From Moraxella macacae 0408225 (GTDB taxonomy: Bacteria > Pseudomonadota > Gammaproteobacteria > Pseudomonadales > Moraxellaceae), in assembly GCF_000320365.1 (NCBI RefSeq), contig NZ_ANIN01000001.1, positions 682,001-746,000 on the forward strand: a DNA stretch of 64,000 nucleotides, read 5' to 3'. Under the pieces are notes generated by a model. That model saw nothing but the letters and a program-made list of their open reading frames with translations, searched no databases and had not been told where the DNA came from. The position numbers and the translations under genes were made by a program. Positions 1-10,046 of this stretch are shown in pieces (the first letter of the stretch is position 1; each line of letters begins with the position of its first letter).

Positions 1-663
1 GCGAGCCGCCGCCTACGCAAACAAAACCAAGTTCCTGCGATTATTTATGGTGCAGACAAAGAACCATTGGCAGTGGCTTTACGTTATAATGAATTAATCA
101 AATCATTACAAACTGAAGCGTTTTTCTCGCACATTTTGACAATCAATGTCGAAGGTCATGGTACAGAAGAAGTGGTGATTAAAGATCTACAACGCCATCC
201 GGCCAAAAACACTCCGATGCACGCTGATTTTCAACGCATTGTGCGTGGCCAAGAGATGCATGTAACCGTACCATTCCATTATGAAGGTGCAGATGTTGCT
301 CCAGGCCACAAAGAAGGCGGTATCTTTACCTCAAATGCAACCGAAATTGAGGTTACCTGTATTCCATCAAAAATCCCTGAATTCATCAAAGTTGACGTAT
401 CGTCTATGCAAATCGGTGACTCTATCCACCTACAAGATGTAACAATGCCTGAGGGTGTGGTTATCCGTGAATTGCAAGCTGAAAACGCTGTAAACCGTAC
501 AATTGCAACCATGCAAGCACCAACGGTTGAAGTGCTTGAGCCAATTGAGCCTGAAGAGCACAAAGAAGCAGCAGGCACGCGTGATCCTGAAGGTGACGAA
601 GAAGCTCGTAAACTTCAAGCTCAAGACGAAACTCACGATGCTCCAAAATCTGATGATGAATAA
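1..663 (+). CDS. rplY: 50S ribosomal protein L25/general stress protein Ctc (5' truncated by window edge)
   Basis: Frame 1 open from base 1 (ASRRLRKQNQVPAIIYGADKEPLAVALRYNELIKSL...), L25 family pattern with acidic C-terminal tail; followed by pth as is common. Confidence 0.93.
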   Translation, partial: ASRRLRKQNQVPAIIYGADKEPLAVALRYNELIKSLQTEAFFSHILTINVEGHGTEEVVIKDLQRHPAKNTPMHADFQRIVRGQEMHVTVPFHYEGADVAPGHKEGGIFTSNATEIEVTCIPSKIPEFIKVDVSSMQIGDSIHLQDVTMPEGVVIRELQAENAVNRTIATMQAPTVEVLEPIEPEEHKEAAGTRDPEGDEEARKLQAQDETHDAPKSDDE

Positions 664-688
664 TTTTGTGATTGTTGGATAATTTTTT

Positions 689-1288
689 GTGTCTAAAATC
701 AAATTGTCTCAAGTCAAATTGATTGTTGGACTTGGCAACCCAGGTCAGCAGTATGCCAAAACACGGCATAATGCTGGCTTTTGGTTTGTGGAACGGATTG
801 CTCGGGATTTTAACCTTGATCTGGCTTTTGAAAAAAGGTTTCATGGATTGGTTGGACGCGGACAAGTGCATGGACATGATGTGCGTTTGTTATTGCCACA
901 AACTTTTATGAATAAATCAGGCGAGTCGGTAACACCCTTTGTCAATTTTTACAACATTGCCAATGATGCCATGCTGATCGCTCATGATGAACTGGATCTT
1001 AGTGTTGCCCAAATGCGTTTTAAAACTGGCGGCGGACACGGCGGACATAATGGTTTGCGTGATATTGTGCCACATTTAGGGGCGGATTTTCACCGTTTGC
1101 GACTGGGTATTGGACGGCCTGCAAACAAATCTCAAGTGTCTAATTATGTGCTTGGCATACCCAGTTCTGATGAAAAAATCAGCCTTGATTTAATGCTTGA
1201 TGAAGCCATGCATCAACTGCCTAATTTGTTAAACGGTGAGTTTGACAAAGTCCAACAAGCAATTAACGGTTTTAAATTGCCTAATTAG
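689..1288 (+). CDS. pth: Peptidyl-tRNA hydrolase
   Basis: [53 protein letters not shown] motifs. Confidence 0.97.
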   Translation: MSKIKLSQVKLIVGLGNPGQQYAKTRHNAGFWFVERIARDFNLDLAFEKRFHGLVGRGQVHGHDVRLLLPQTFMNKSGESVTPFVNFYNIANDAMLIAHDELDLSVAQMRFKTGGGHGGHNGLRDIVPHLGADFHRLRLGIGRPANKSQVSNYVLGIPSSDEKISLDLMLDEAMHQLPNLLNGEFDKVQQAINGFKLPN

Positions 1289-1304
1289 GTTAGGCGTTTT
1301 TTTT
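1279..1304 (+). terminator. Rho-independent terminator overlapping the pth stop codon
   Basis: GCCTAA-ttagg-TTAGGC followed by TTTTTTTT. Confidence 0.75.
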
Positions 1305-1358
1305 GATATTTTTATTGGTAATTTTTATTGCCAAAAAGTTTTTATTGTTGAGAATTGT

Positions 1359-1739
1359 ATGCAATTAACCATGTTAAAAGCCAAATTACACCGGGCCAGA
1401 GTTACGCATTGTGAGTTACATTACGAAGGTTCGTGCGGAATTGATAGTGAACTGCTAGATTTGGCGGGCATTCGTGAAAATGAATCCATTGATATTTACA
1501 ATGTAAACAATGGCAAGCGTTTTCGTACTTATGCCATTCGTGCCGAGGCGGGTTCAAAAATAATCTCGCTAAATGGTGCAGCAGCCCATATGGCGGAGCT
1601 TGGAGATATCGTGATTATTGCCAGTTACGCCCAAATGGACGAAGCAGAAGCCGACAAACATCAGCCACGTTTGGTGTATTTAGATGAAGGCAATGTGTTA
1701 AAAGACACAGCCAATGTTATTCCAGTGCAAGTGGCATAA
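1359..1739 (+). CDS. panD: Aspartate 1-decarboxylase
   Basis: [25 protein letters not shown] with the GS self-cleavage site; start placed at ATG 1359 inside the longer ORF 1236..1739. Confidence 0.95.
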   Translation: MQLTMLKAKLHRARVTHCELHYEGSCGIDSELLDLAGIRENESIDIYNVNNGKRFRTYAIRAEAGSKIISLNGAAAHMAELGDIVIIASYAQMDEAEADKHQPRLVYLDEGNVLKDTANVIPVQVA

Positions 1740-1741
1740 CT

Positions 1742-1796
1742 TACTAAGTTGCTTGTCAAGCTCAAACTGCTTGTCAAGTTCAAGTTGCTTATCAGG
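1742..1796 (+). repeat. Degenerate short tandem repeat (AAGTTGCTTGTCAAG-like, about 3 units)
   Basis: aagttgcttgtcaagctcaaactgcttgtcaagttcaagttgcttatcagg. Confidence 0.6.
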
Positions 1797-1879
1797 TTTT
1801 TACAGCATTGACAGATTTGCTATAGACTTTATTTTATCAATTCCCTAAAATAGCCTATCTTTGGCTATTTTTTTTGGTT

Positions 1880-3529
1880 ATGTCATTATTTTCATCGTTA
1901 AATCAGTCGATTTTTTTGCGTATTTATGCAGGGTTACTGCTTGTTTGTTTGTTGGCGGCGTTATTTGCTCAACTGCTTTTGACAACAATTAATGCCGAGC
2001 GGGTGCAAACTTACCGCGAAAACATGGCAACCGCAGGTTTTCACCTAATCAGTGAGGGTTTGGTGCGTCAAAAAAGCGACATTGCACGCAAACGCTGGCT
2101 CAATGATGTCAGTATTTTGTTTGACAATGATTTTCATTTACAAGATTTTGATAAAAATAAGTTTAAAAATAGTGAGCTGAATCGTTTAGAAAAACAAAAA
2201 TCTGTGGTGCGTTTTGATCCAAAAACCACCGATGCCGAAATTTTTCATAAGGTTGCCAATAGCAACCAAATCATTTACGTTAACATCACAAAATTAAGCG
2301 AACAACAGATGAAAGGGCTTGGCGTGTTGTTGTTAGATGATTTGTCTTATTATCCCACAGTAGAGGCCAAGCAACAACGCTTGCAGGTTTTGCAGTCGTA
2401 TTTTCCGTTTAAGTTGTCGCTACAAAATTTAGAAAATTTAAAACTGGACTCTGATCAACAGTCGCGGTTGTTGCGTAAAGACATTGTCATCTCGTTTAAA
2501 GACAGTGCCAGTGTCGAAAACTCATCGTTTCGGATTTTAGCTCCAACTGAAATTCCAGGCATTGTCGTGGTGCTTGGTGCAATTCCACTATTTAATTGGT
2601 TTCCACTAAATTTAATTATTAGCATTACTTTAATAAGTATGTTTTTGATTAGCCTGGGTGTGTACGCAATGATTTTTCCGCTCGAGCGTAAATTACAGTT
2701 GATTCAGACAGGGATTAGCAAGGTTCGTGGTGGCAAACTGGATACTAAGGTTAAAGTGATTGGTGAAGATGAAATTGCTCATTTGGCATTGACGTTTAAC
2801 AGTATGACGGAGCATATTCGGCGTCTGATTGAGTCGCAGCGTGAATTGACGCGTGCGGTGTCGCATGAATTAAGAACCCCTGTGGCACGCATTCGTTTTG
2901 CAGTGGACATGCTTGCTGATACTGATGAATATGAAGATCGCATGAGTCAGCGTGATTATATTGAGCAAGACATTGAAGATTTAAACGCGTTGATTGATGA
3001 AATTTTGACTTATGCCAAATTAGAAGAAGGCTCGCCAAAAATGGAGTGGGAGGAGATAAAACTATCAGATTTGGTTGCCCAAATTGTACGCGAAACCAAC
3101 GCACTTGGCAAATCCGTGGTGGTTGAAGCAGGACAAATTGACGATAAAGCGGTGGCGGTGGCGGATAGACGGTATTTGCACCGCGTTTTGCAAAATTTGG
3201 CAGGCAATGCAACGCGTTATGCCAATAAAAAAATCATCGTAACTGCAGGCGTTAATAAAAAAGAAGCCTTTATCAGTGTGGAAGATGACGGCCAGGGCAT
3301 TCCTAAAAAAGATCGCGAAAAAGTGTTCATTCCTTTTGCGCGTCTAGATGACAGCCGTACTCGTGCCACGGGCGGTTATGGATTGGGTTTGTCAATCGTA
3401 TCGCGCATTGCGTTTTGGTTTAATGGTAAAATGAGTGTCGACGAAAGTCCAACTTTGGGTGGTGCAAGGTTTATCATGACATGGCCAATCAAGCCCTTAG
3501 CCAACAGTTTGGTGATCAAAACCGATTGA
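1880..3529 (+). CDS. Membrane sensor histidine kinase (RstB-like architecture)
   Basis: Two TM segments, HAMP, HisKA SHELRTPVARIRFA, HATPase DDGQGIP and GGYGLGLSIV; no adjacent response regulator. Confidence 0.85.
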   Translation: MSLFSSLNQSIFLRIYAGLLLVCLLAALFAQLLLTTINAERVQTYRENMATAGFHLISEGLVRQKSDIARKRWLNDVSILFDNDFHLQDFDKNKFKNSELNRLEKQKSVVRFDPKTTDAEIFHKVANSNQIIYVNITKLSEQQMKGLGVLLLDDLSYYPTVEAKQQRLQVLQSYFPFKLSLQNLENLKLDSDQQSRLLRKDIVISFKDSASVENSSFRILAPTEIPGIVVVLGAIPLFNWFPLNLIISITLISMFLISLGVYAMIFPLERKLQLIQTGISKVRGGKLDTKVKVIGEDEIAHLALTFNSMTEHIRRLIESQRELTRAVSHELRTPVARIRFAVDMLADTDEYEDRMSQRDYIEQDIEDLNALIDEILTYAKLEEGSPKMEWEEIKLSDLVAQIVRETNALGKSVVVEAGQIDDKAVAVADRRYLHRVLQNLAGNATRYANKKIIVTAGVNKKEAFISVEDDGQGIPKKDREKVFIPFARLDDSRTRATGGYGLGLSIVSRIAFWFNGKMSVDESPTLGGARFIMTWPIKPLANSLVIKTD

Positions 3530-3583
3530 TTTACCAAACAATTGTTATTACAATAAATCTGTAGTCTTTTTTTAGGAAAATTT

Positions 3584-4776
3584 ATGAAAGAAACCAAAAA
3601 CAAAAACCTATCCGCCGCCAAAAAAGCCAAAAACGATGAATTCTACACCCAATATCACGATATTGAAAAAGAAATGAATGCGTATTTGGAATTTAATGCC
3701 GATGTGTTTCGCGGTAAAACCATTTTATTGCCCTGCGATGACCCAGAATGGAGCAATTTTACGCGCTATTTTGCCCAAAGATTTCACGCTTTAGGTATAA
3801 AGAAATTAATTAGCACGAGTTTCGCCCACGAAAGTAAAAAATTGGACGCACCGTATCAATTGACTTTATTTGAAGAACAAAGCCCCAAATTTGACAAATC
3901 TAAATCCACCAAAAAAGGCAAAATCTTTACTTTAACCAAAGACAATAATAACGATGGCATTGTAGATTTGGACGATTTGGAATGGGAATATTTAAAGGGC
4001 GATGGCGATTTTAGAAGCGATGAAATAAAACAACTGCGTGATGAAGCGGATATTATTATTACCAATCCGCCGTTTTCGTTGTTTAGGGAGTTTTTAAATT
4101 GGATAATTAACGGGGGGGGGGGGAGAAACAGTTTGCCATTATTGGCAATATGAATGCGATTACTTATAAAGATTTATTTCCGTTAATTCAAGATAATAAA
4201 GTTTGGCTTGGTGCAACAAATTTTAATCAGGGAATGTATTTTAGAGTACCAGAAGGTTTTATTTATGCCGAAAGTTATAAATTTGAAAGAGAACAAGATG
4301 GCGTTAAAGTAAATAGAGTTCCCGGTGTTTGTTGGTTTACCAATATAGAACACGGTCGTCGGCATCAGCCTTTGCAATTATTAACCATGGAAGAGAATTT
4401 ACGCTTTAATAAAAAAATACAAGGCAAAAATGCCTATCAACAATATGACAATTATAACGCGATAGAAGTTCCCGTAACAAGTGCCATACCGAGTGATTAT
4501 GACGGCGTAATGGGCGTGCCGATTAGTTTTTTGGATAAATATTGTCCAGAGCAGTTTGAGATTTTGGGAATGTGTGAAAATGAAGATTTATATAATTTAA
4601 AAACAAAAGTTTATTCAAGCCAAGAAAAAAACGATGCTTATTTTGCTAAATTTGGTAAAAAAGGCAATTATGATTTAAATGCCAGTGCGGTTTTAGAAAC
4701 TAATAATAGATTAGAAAAAGTTTATCAACGGATTTTAATTCGTCATATTAAAAAGGAGTTAAACAATGAAAACTAA
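3584..4776 (+). pseudogene. Adenine-specific DNA methyltransferase, EcoRI family; reading frame currently split at a 12-G tract (probable phase-variable gene in OFF state)
   Basis: ORFs 3584..4153 (ends INGGGGRNSLPLLAI*) and 4150..4776 (MNAITYKDLFPLIQDNKVWLG...) are in different frames. Motif IITNPPFSLFREF. Adding one G (or removing two) joins them as ...GGGGEKQFAIIGNMNAITYKD.... Confidence 0.88.
4112..4123 (+). repeat. Homopolymeric G(12) tract
   Basis: Direct reading: aattaac-GGGGGGGGGGGG-agaaacag. Confidence 0.97.
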
Positions 4777-5929
4777 ATTAAATACCAGTATTAGCATTAA
4801 AGAACTGTGCGCAGGCTTTGTTTATAATGAATTAGAAGGCAAGGGTTTATACGGCCTAAACGGCAAACTTACCATTCAGCCAGAATATCAGCGCAATTAT
4901 ATTTATAACGATGGCACAAAAGATGTCGCGGTTATTAATTCTATTTTGCAAGGTTATCCTTTGGGTTTAATTTATTTTAACCAAACAGGTGCGGATACTT
5001 TTGAAGTGCTGGACGGGCAACAGCGTATTACCAGTATTGGGCGGTTTGTAAAAGATAAATTTGCGGTAAATGATGATGACAATACGCCGAAATATTTTAG
5101 CAGTTTGCCAAAAGACAAACAAGAACTGATTTTAAACACCACCATACTCGTTTATGAATGCCAAGGCAGTGAGAGCGAAATAAAAGAGTGGTTTAAAACC
5201 ATTAATATTGTTGGCGTTCCGCTCAATAATCAAGAATTATTAAACGCCGTGTATTCAGGCAGCTTTGTAACTTTGGCCAAAGCAGAATTTAGCAATTCGC
5301 AAAATAATAAATTGCATAAATGGCAAGCCTTTGTAAAGGGCAATCCAAAACGCCAAGAAATATTAGAAGTGGCATTAGATTGGGTAAGCGGCGGCAATAT
5401 TAGCGAGTATATGAGCAGACATCGCAATGATAATAATATCAATGAATTAAAAACTTATTTTGAAACGGTAATAGATTGGGCAAGTGGTATTTTTATTGAT
5501 ATTAAAAAAGAAATGTGCGGTTTAGAATGGCATAGATTGTATGAACAATTTGGTAAAAATCCGTATAATCCACAAAAATTAAGCGAAAGAATAAACGAAC
5601 TGTATACCGACTCTAGCGTGGAAAATAAAAAAGGCATTTGGGAATATGTATTGGGCGGTGAATTGGATAAACGCTTATTAGACATTCGCATTTTTGATAA
5701 AAAAACCAAAGAACTTGCCTATAAAAAACAAACGCAAAAAGCGGAAAAGAAAAACATTTCTAATTGTCCGCTTTGTGCCGTGGGCGATAATAGCAATAAA
5801 ACTAAAACTTGGAAACTCACCGAAATGGAAGCCGACCATGTAACGGCGTGGAGTAAAGGCGGCTTAACGGGAATTGACAATTGTGAGATGCTGTGTAAAG
5901 TGCATAATCGGGCGAAGGGGAATAGGTGA
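4766..5929 (+). CDS. DUF262 domain + C-terminal HNH endonuclease-like protein
   Basis: [33 protein letters not shown]...[11 protein letters not shown] (DUF262/ParB-like) and CPLCAV...[33 protein letters not shown] (HNH). Start overlaps the end of the methyltransferase by 11 bp. Confidence 0.87.
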   Translation: MKTKLNTSISIKELCAGFVYNELEGKGLYGLNGKLTIQPEYQRNYIYNDGTKDVAVINSILQGYPLGLIYFNQTGADTFEVLDGQQRITSIGRFVKDKFAVNDDDNTPKYFSSLPKDKQELILNTTILVYECQGSESEIKEWFKTINIVGVPLNNQELLNAVYSGSFVTLAKAEFSNSQNNKLHKWQAFVKGNPKRQEILEVALDWVSGGNISEYMSRHRNDNNINELKTYFETVIDWASGIFIDIKKEMCGLEWHRLYEQFGKNPYNPQKLSERINELYTDSSVENKKGIWEYVLGGELDKRLLDIRIFDKKTKELAYKKQTQKAEKKNISNCPLCAVGDNSNKTKTWKLTEMEADHVTAWSKGGLTGIDNCEMLCKVHNRAKGNR

Positions 5930-5949
5930 GTGGGTAATAAGAACCCTTG

Positions 5950-5989
5950 TGCATTGCAAAATTTTGCATTACAATCGTTTTGCAATGCA
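5950..5989. promoter_or_regulatory. Nested inverted repeat, candidate operator
   Basis: TGCATTGCAAAA (5950-5961) is the exact reverse complement of TTTTGCAATGCA (5978-5989); TGCAAAATTTTGCA (5955-5968) is a perfect 14-bp palindrome. Confidence 0.7.
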
Positions 5990-6008
5990 ATCACCTTGAG
6001 GGCATAAT

Positions 6009-6161
6009 ATGAATACAAACTTTAATTTAAGACTGGATAAGCAACTAAAAGCACAATCTTTTAGCGTGATTGAAAGTTTTGGCATGACTCCAAGCCAGTT
6101 TATGCGTTTAATCTTAAAACAAGTGGCGGATACAGGCAGCTTGCCATTCAATCTGATTTAA
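6009..6161 (+). CDS. Small RelB/DinJ-like (ribbon-helix-helix) antitoxin-like protein, 50 aa
   Basis: MNTNFNLRLDKQLKAQSFSVIESFGMTPSQFMRLILKQVADTGSLPFNLI*; resembles the RelB/DinJ family N-terminus; not in the ORF track because it is below the length cutoff. Confidence 0.65.
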   Translation: MNTNFNLRLDKQLKAQSFSVIESFGMTPSQFMRLILKQVADTGSLPFNLI

Positions 6162-6247
6162 TAAGATAACTTGATTTTTTTGGTTACAATGCCAATGTAA
6201 AACTAAATAACCACTCAAGCCACGGAGTAAAAACCACGGAGTTTAGT

Positions 6248-7399
6248 ATGCTGTTGTTTAAAAAACCCAAAAAAATTAGCCAAAATCAACTCAATCAAGC
6301 ATTGCAAGCGTTTCAAATTGCAGGCGAGTCCGCTACCGGTTTTATCCAAAAAAGCGAGGTCAAAGGCGATGTGTTAAATTTGACTTTACGCTTGCCTGAC
6401 AACCTTGATGTAGAAAAAATACACAGTGATTTAAGCAGTATGCTACATTTACAAGGAATAGGCGAGGTGAACATGAATGTTGTGTTGTATAAAGCCAAAG
6501 CAACAATGCCTAAAACCACAAATGCCATGCCAAACGCTGCCCAATCAAACGCCACTCACGCAGAAACTCCAATAACAAAACCTGCCACCAAACAATCACA
6601 AATCTTGCCACATCCGCGCATTCGGCATATTATCGTGGTAGCGTCAGGTAAAGGCGGGGTTGGTAAATCTACAACAACGGTAAACCTTGCCTTGGCTTTA
6701 CAACAATTAGGCAAAAAAGTGGGTATTTTAGATGCGGATATTTATGGGCCGTCGATTCCTGACATGCTTGGGGTTGCTGGCAAAAAACCCATGCTTGAAA
6801 ATGGTCAATTTATTCCGCTTGATGCTCATGGTTTGGCGGTGATGTCAATTGGCAGTCTGCTTGATAGCAAAAATACGCCTGTGGCTTGGCGTGGCATTAA
6901 AGCGGTTGGTGCGTTAATGCAACTGTATAATGACACTGATTTTCCGCCTCTTGATTATTTGGTGATTGACATGCCTCCTGGTACGGGCGACATTCAGCTA
7001 ACATTGGCACAAAAAATTCCTGTTACCGGAGCGGTAATTGTTACCACGCCACAATATATTGCCCTGCTTGATGCTCAAAAAGGCATCGAAATGTTTCACA
7101 AAACCGACATTCCTGTCATCGGTGTGGTAGAAAATATGGCGTTGCATACTTGTACAAACTGCGGGCATGTTGATGAGGTGTTTGGAATTGGTGGTGGCGA
7201 AAATTTGGCAAAAGAATATCAATTGCCACTACTAGGACGGTTGCCAATTGCCAAAAAAATCCGTGAAAATATGGACAAGGGCATACCAAGCGTGTTGGCA
7301 AATGATGAGTTTGGTGAATTTTATCTCAATATTGCCAAAAATATTGAAAACAACATTGCCAAATTTGCCAAAACTTATGACAATAACCGTATTTTTTAA
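6248..7399 (+). CDS. mrp: Iron-sulfur cluster carrier protein, Mrp/NBP35/ApbC family ATPase
   Basis: ASGKGGVGKSTTTVNLALAL, DADIYGPSIP, DMPPGTGDIQLTL, CTNCGH. Confidence 0.95.
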   Translation: MLLFKKPKKISQNQLNQALQAFQIAGESATGFIQKSEVKGDVLNLTLRLPDNLDVEKIHSDLSSMLHLQGIGEVNMNVVLYKAKATMPKTTNAMPNAAQSNATHAETPITKPATKQSQILPHPRIRHIIVVASGKGGVGKSTTTVNLALALQQLGKKVGILDADIYGPSIPDMLGVAGKKPMLENGQFIPLDAHGLAVMSIGSLLDSKNTPVAWRGIKAVGALMQLYNDTDFPPLDYLVIDMPPGTGDIQLTLAQKIPVTGAVIVTTPQYIALLDAQKGIEMFHKTDIPVIGVVENMALHTCTNCGHVDEVFGIGGGENLAKEYQLPLLGRLPIAKKIRENMDKGIPSVLANDEFGEFYLNIAKNIENNIAKFAKTYDNNRIF

Positions 7400-7401
7400 C
7401 A

Positions 7402-7446
7402 GAACTATAATTTTAATAAAACTATAATTTTAACAAAACTATAAAA
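7402..7446 (+). repeat. 17-bp tandem repeat, about 2.5 units
   Basis: gaactataattttaata|aaactataattttaaca|aaactataaaa. Confidence 0.75.
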
Positions 7447-7453
7447 AGTTGCT

Positions 7454-7687
7454 ATGAATGATCTTATAAAAACAGGCGTTTATCGTCATTATAAAGGCAA
7501 TTTGTATCAAGTGCTGCACATTGCTTGTCATTCTGAAACCGAAGAATGGTTCGTGGTATATCGCCCATTGTACGGTGATGACACAATGCAACAAAGCGTT
7601 TGGGTGCGACCGCTTGCGATGTTTTGTGAAAGTGTGATACTGGAAAATCAGATTATACCACGTTTTGCATTTGTGTCTGACACTTGA
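7454..7687 (+). CDS. DUF1653 domain-containing protein
   Basis: GVYRHYKGNLYQVLHIACHSETEEWFVVYRPLYGDDTMWVRPLAMF pattern. Confidence 0.85.
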   Translation: MNDLIKTGVYRHYKGNLYQVLHIACHSETEEWFVVYRPLYGDDTMQQSVWVRPLAMFCESVILENQIIPRFAFVSDT

Positions 7688-7784
7688 ATAATGTAGCTAA
7701 ATCATGTAACTAAATGTTGCAACTAAATGTTGTAGCCAAATATTATTAACTGGGTTTTGTAACAAACAAGCACAATTAAAAAAG

Positions 7785-7819
7785 AAAAACCCAATACTTG
7801 GGCATTGTATTGGGTTTTT
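7785..7819. terminator. Bidirectional-looking intrinsic terminator
   Basis: AAAAACCCAATAC-ttgggcatt-GTATTGGGTTTTT perfect 13-bp stem between convergent genes. Confidence 0.85.
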
Positions 7820-7986
7820 AGGGGGCTTTGTCTTCATCATGAAGTGGTGGCATACTAGCCATGATCCTTGTGCATCATTGCAACAACACCTTGTATCCGT
7901 TCATTCCTTGTGTTGATGTGGGTATTATAGCCAACATCGTAAGGCGCTACAAGATGACAAAAACGGATTTGTATGTAAGCATTTGC

Positions 7987-10017
7987 TTACAAGTTTGGCT
8001 GTATGCTTTGAGTTTGTTGCACAATCTCACTTACCGCTCGCCATGCTTGCTCAAACGCTCCTTGAGTATAAGGCTTCCAATCTGCATCACTGCCTGCAAT
8101 GTGTACATTGCCTTGTGGTTGTTTTACCGATATCAAGGCACGTTCTGCTTCGTCTTCTTCGTCCCATAGAATATTTTGCTCATAACTGTAGCCATGCCCC
8201 CAGCGGTTAATGGTGATAGCAAGGATATTATCGTCCAATTTTTCATTTGCCAATGTATAAATTTCACGCAACTGATCGAGCATTTCACTTTCTAATTGTG
8301 CATAACTTTTGCCATACACTTCGGCTCGCCCTTGTTTGCACGCTTGGCGCAATGTATTGCCCGTGCCATACGGAACGGCAATTTTTACCATGTGAATTAC
8401 CATAGGCTCTTCTGGATTTTTTGGATAATGATAACCACCCATGCTGACAGGATAATCAAGCATAACCAAACAATACGGTGATTTTGGAGCATACAATTGC
8501 CAAACGCCCAGTTTTTTAAACGCTTGCCAATTTTTTACCAAAACTTTGCTATAAATCATCGGCACGCGCACATTTAACGCCATGTCTTTTCTTTGTTGTT
8601 CGGGCAATTGTTTGTCAATAAATGGTATCATATGGGCGTTACATGCCAAAATTGCGTGTTTGGCATTGACACGAGCCACGGTATCACCTGTTTTATAGCC
8701 GATCATCACATTGTTTAGTACATGATTGCCACTATTTGCAATGTTGCTACTGCTTGCAATGTTGCTATTAAGATCGGCACTTTCAGAATCAGTGGCTGTT
8801 TTTGGAGTTAAATTTTTAACTTGTACAACTGTGCTGTTTAGGCGGATATTTACCGCTTGATCTGGCTTATCAAGCTGACTGTAGTCAAATTTATCCAGTA
8901 CAATGGCTTCCATTGCTGACATTTTTTTGCTGTGTTTGGAATTTGATACCACATTTGGAATTAATTTTTTAACCATCAGGCGTGCAATAGAGGCATTGCC
9001 ATCGGGAAAATGATAAATGTATGGTTCCTCTTCGTTGTCATCATTTTCTAAGCCTAAATTGTCAAACCCAGGATAGCCTGCATAAAACGCATCAATTGCG
9101 GACAAACAGTCAATTGGAAAACCCCAATACTCAAGGCAAATATCTTCTAAAAACAATTTGGCTTTTTTTGGTAATTTGACATTTTTTATTAAAAACTTGT
9201 CATAGCTAATTGCACTAAGGTAATTTTGTCGTTTTGGTTGTGGCATGGGTGCAAGGTAGTCTTTGGGCTTGCTGTACAATGCAATTAACGCCTGCTTGTC
9301 GGTATCATCAAGCGGTATATTGGCAAACAATTGTTTGGCATTTTCAGCATTTGGCGTATCAGGCATGATGTGGCTTTTACCAAACACGGCGCTGTTAAAA
9401 AAGACGCCTTTTTTCATGTTTAATTTGTCAAAAAAAGTCTGATCATAATAGGTTTCAAACTTATCAATATCAATACCCAAAGCCGTTAGTAAATCTTTAT
9501 CTTGTTGATTATAATGGGTTTTTGGTGAATCAATGCTTTCTGTGCCACCAAAACTTAACCGAAAAATTTCTTGGCCGTCAACAGTGGCATGAAATTCGTT
9601 GCGTTTGGCATGTCCACCAAAATCATCGTGATTGTCTAACAACAAAATTTTGCTTGTTGGAAATTGTTGTTGATACCAGTAAGCACTTGCCAAACCGCTA
9701 AGTCCTGCTCCGACTACCACAAGGTCATAATCGCCAATGCCAGATTCGTCCGTTACGTCAAAGGTTTTGCCTTTCCATGCCAATTCGTGGGCGACATCAA
9801 AACTACCGGCGTGATTGCCACGCAATTTGTCATAAGCAGGCGGATAATTGCTAAACTTTTGTTTGCTTAAGTTTGGCGTAGCGGTACTGGCAGGTTGACT
9901 GGCGGCGGTTTTGGCATTGCTTGGGGTATTTTTTTGGCAAGCGGTTAATAATCCTGTGCTAACACCTGCAATTGCAAGGGCTGATCCGTTTAAAAAATCA
10001 CGTCTTGTAATGGGCAT
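7987..10017 (-). CDS. FAD-dependent oxidoreductase with Tat-type signal and lipobox (spermidine dehydrogenase SpdH-like)
   Basis: MPITRRDFLNGSALAIAGVSTGLLTAC N-terminus; YDLVVVGAGLSGLASAYWYQ dinucleotide-binding motif; C-terminal VHIAGSDADWKPYTQGAFEQAWRAV. Confidence 0.8.
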   Translation of the reverse strand: MPITRRDFLNGSALAIAGVSTGLLTACQKNTPSNAKTAASQPASTATPNLSKQKFSNYPPAYDKLRGNHAGSFDVAHELAWKGKTFDVTDESGIGDYDLVVVGAGLSGLASAYWYQQQFPTSKILLLDNHDDFGGHAKRNEFHATVDGQEIFRLSFGGTESIDSPKTHYNQQDKDLLTALGIDIDKFETYYDQTFFDKLNMKKGVFFNSAVFGKSHIMPDTPNAENAKQLFANIPLDDTDKQALIALYSKPKDYLAPMPQPKRQNYLSAISYDKFLIKNVKLPKKAKLFLEDICLEYWGFPIDCLSAIDAFYAGYPGFDNLGLENDDNEEEPYIYHFPDGNASIARLMVKKLIPNVVSNSKHSKKMSAMEAIVLDKFDYSQLDKPDQAVNIRLNSTVVQVKNLTPKTATDSESADLNSNIASSSNIANSGNHVLNNVMIGYKTGDTVARVNAKHAILACNAHMIPFIDKQLPEQQRKDMALNVRVPMIYSKVLVKNWQAFKKLGVWQLYAPKSPYCLVMLDYPVSMGGYHYPKNPEEPMVIHMVKIAVPYGTGNTLRQACKQGRAEVYGKSYAQLESEMLDQLREIYTLANEKLDDNILAITINRWGHGYSYEQNILWDEEDEAERALISVKQPQGNVHIAGSDADWKPYTQGAFEQAWRAVSEIVQQTQSIQPNL

Positions 10018-10046
10018 GTAAAACCTTTTTATAAAAATCTGTTGGC

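Noticed and set aside
430-702. Antisense ORFs inside rplY, pth and other housekeeping genes
   Set aside because: Overlap strongly supported genes and lack recognisable domains.
3584-4776. Treating the methyltransferase as an ordinary pseudogene or sequencing error
   Set aside because: The only lesion is at a 12-G tract and both halves are otherwise intact. Sequencing or assembly error in the homopolymer cannot be excluded without reads, so the OFF state is provisional.
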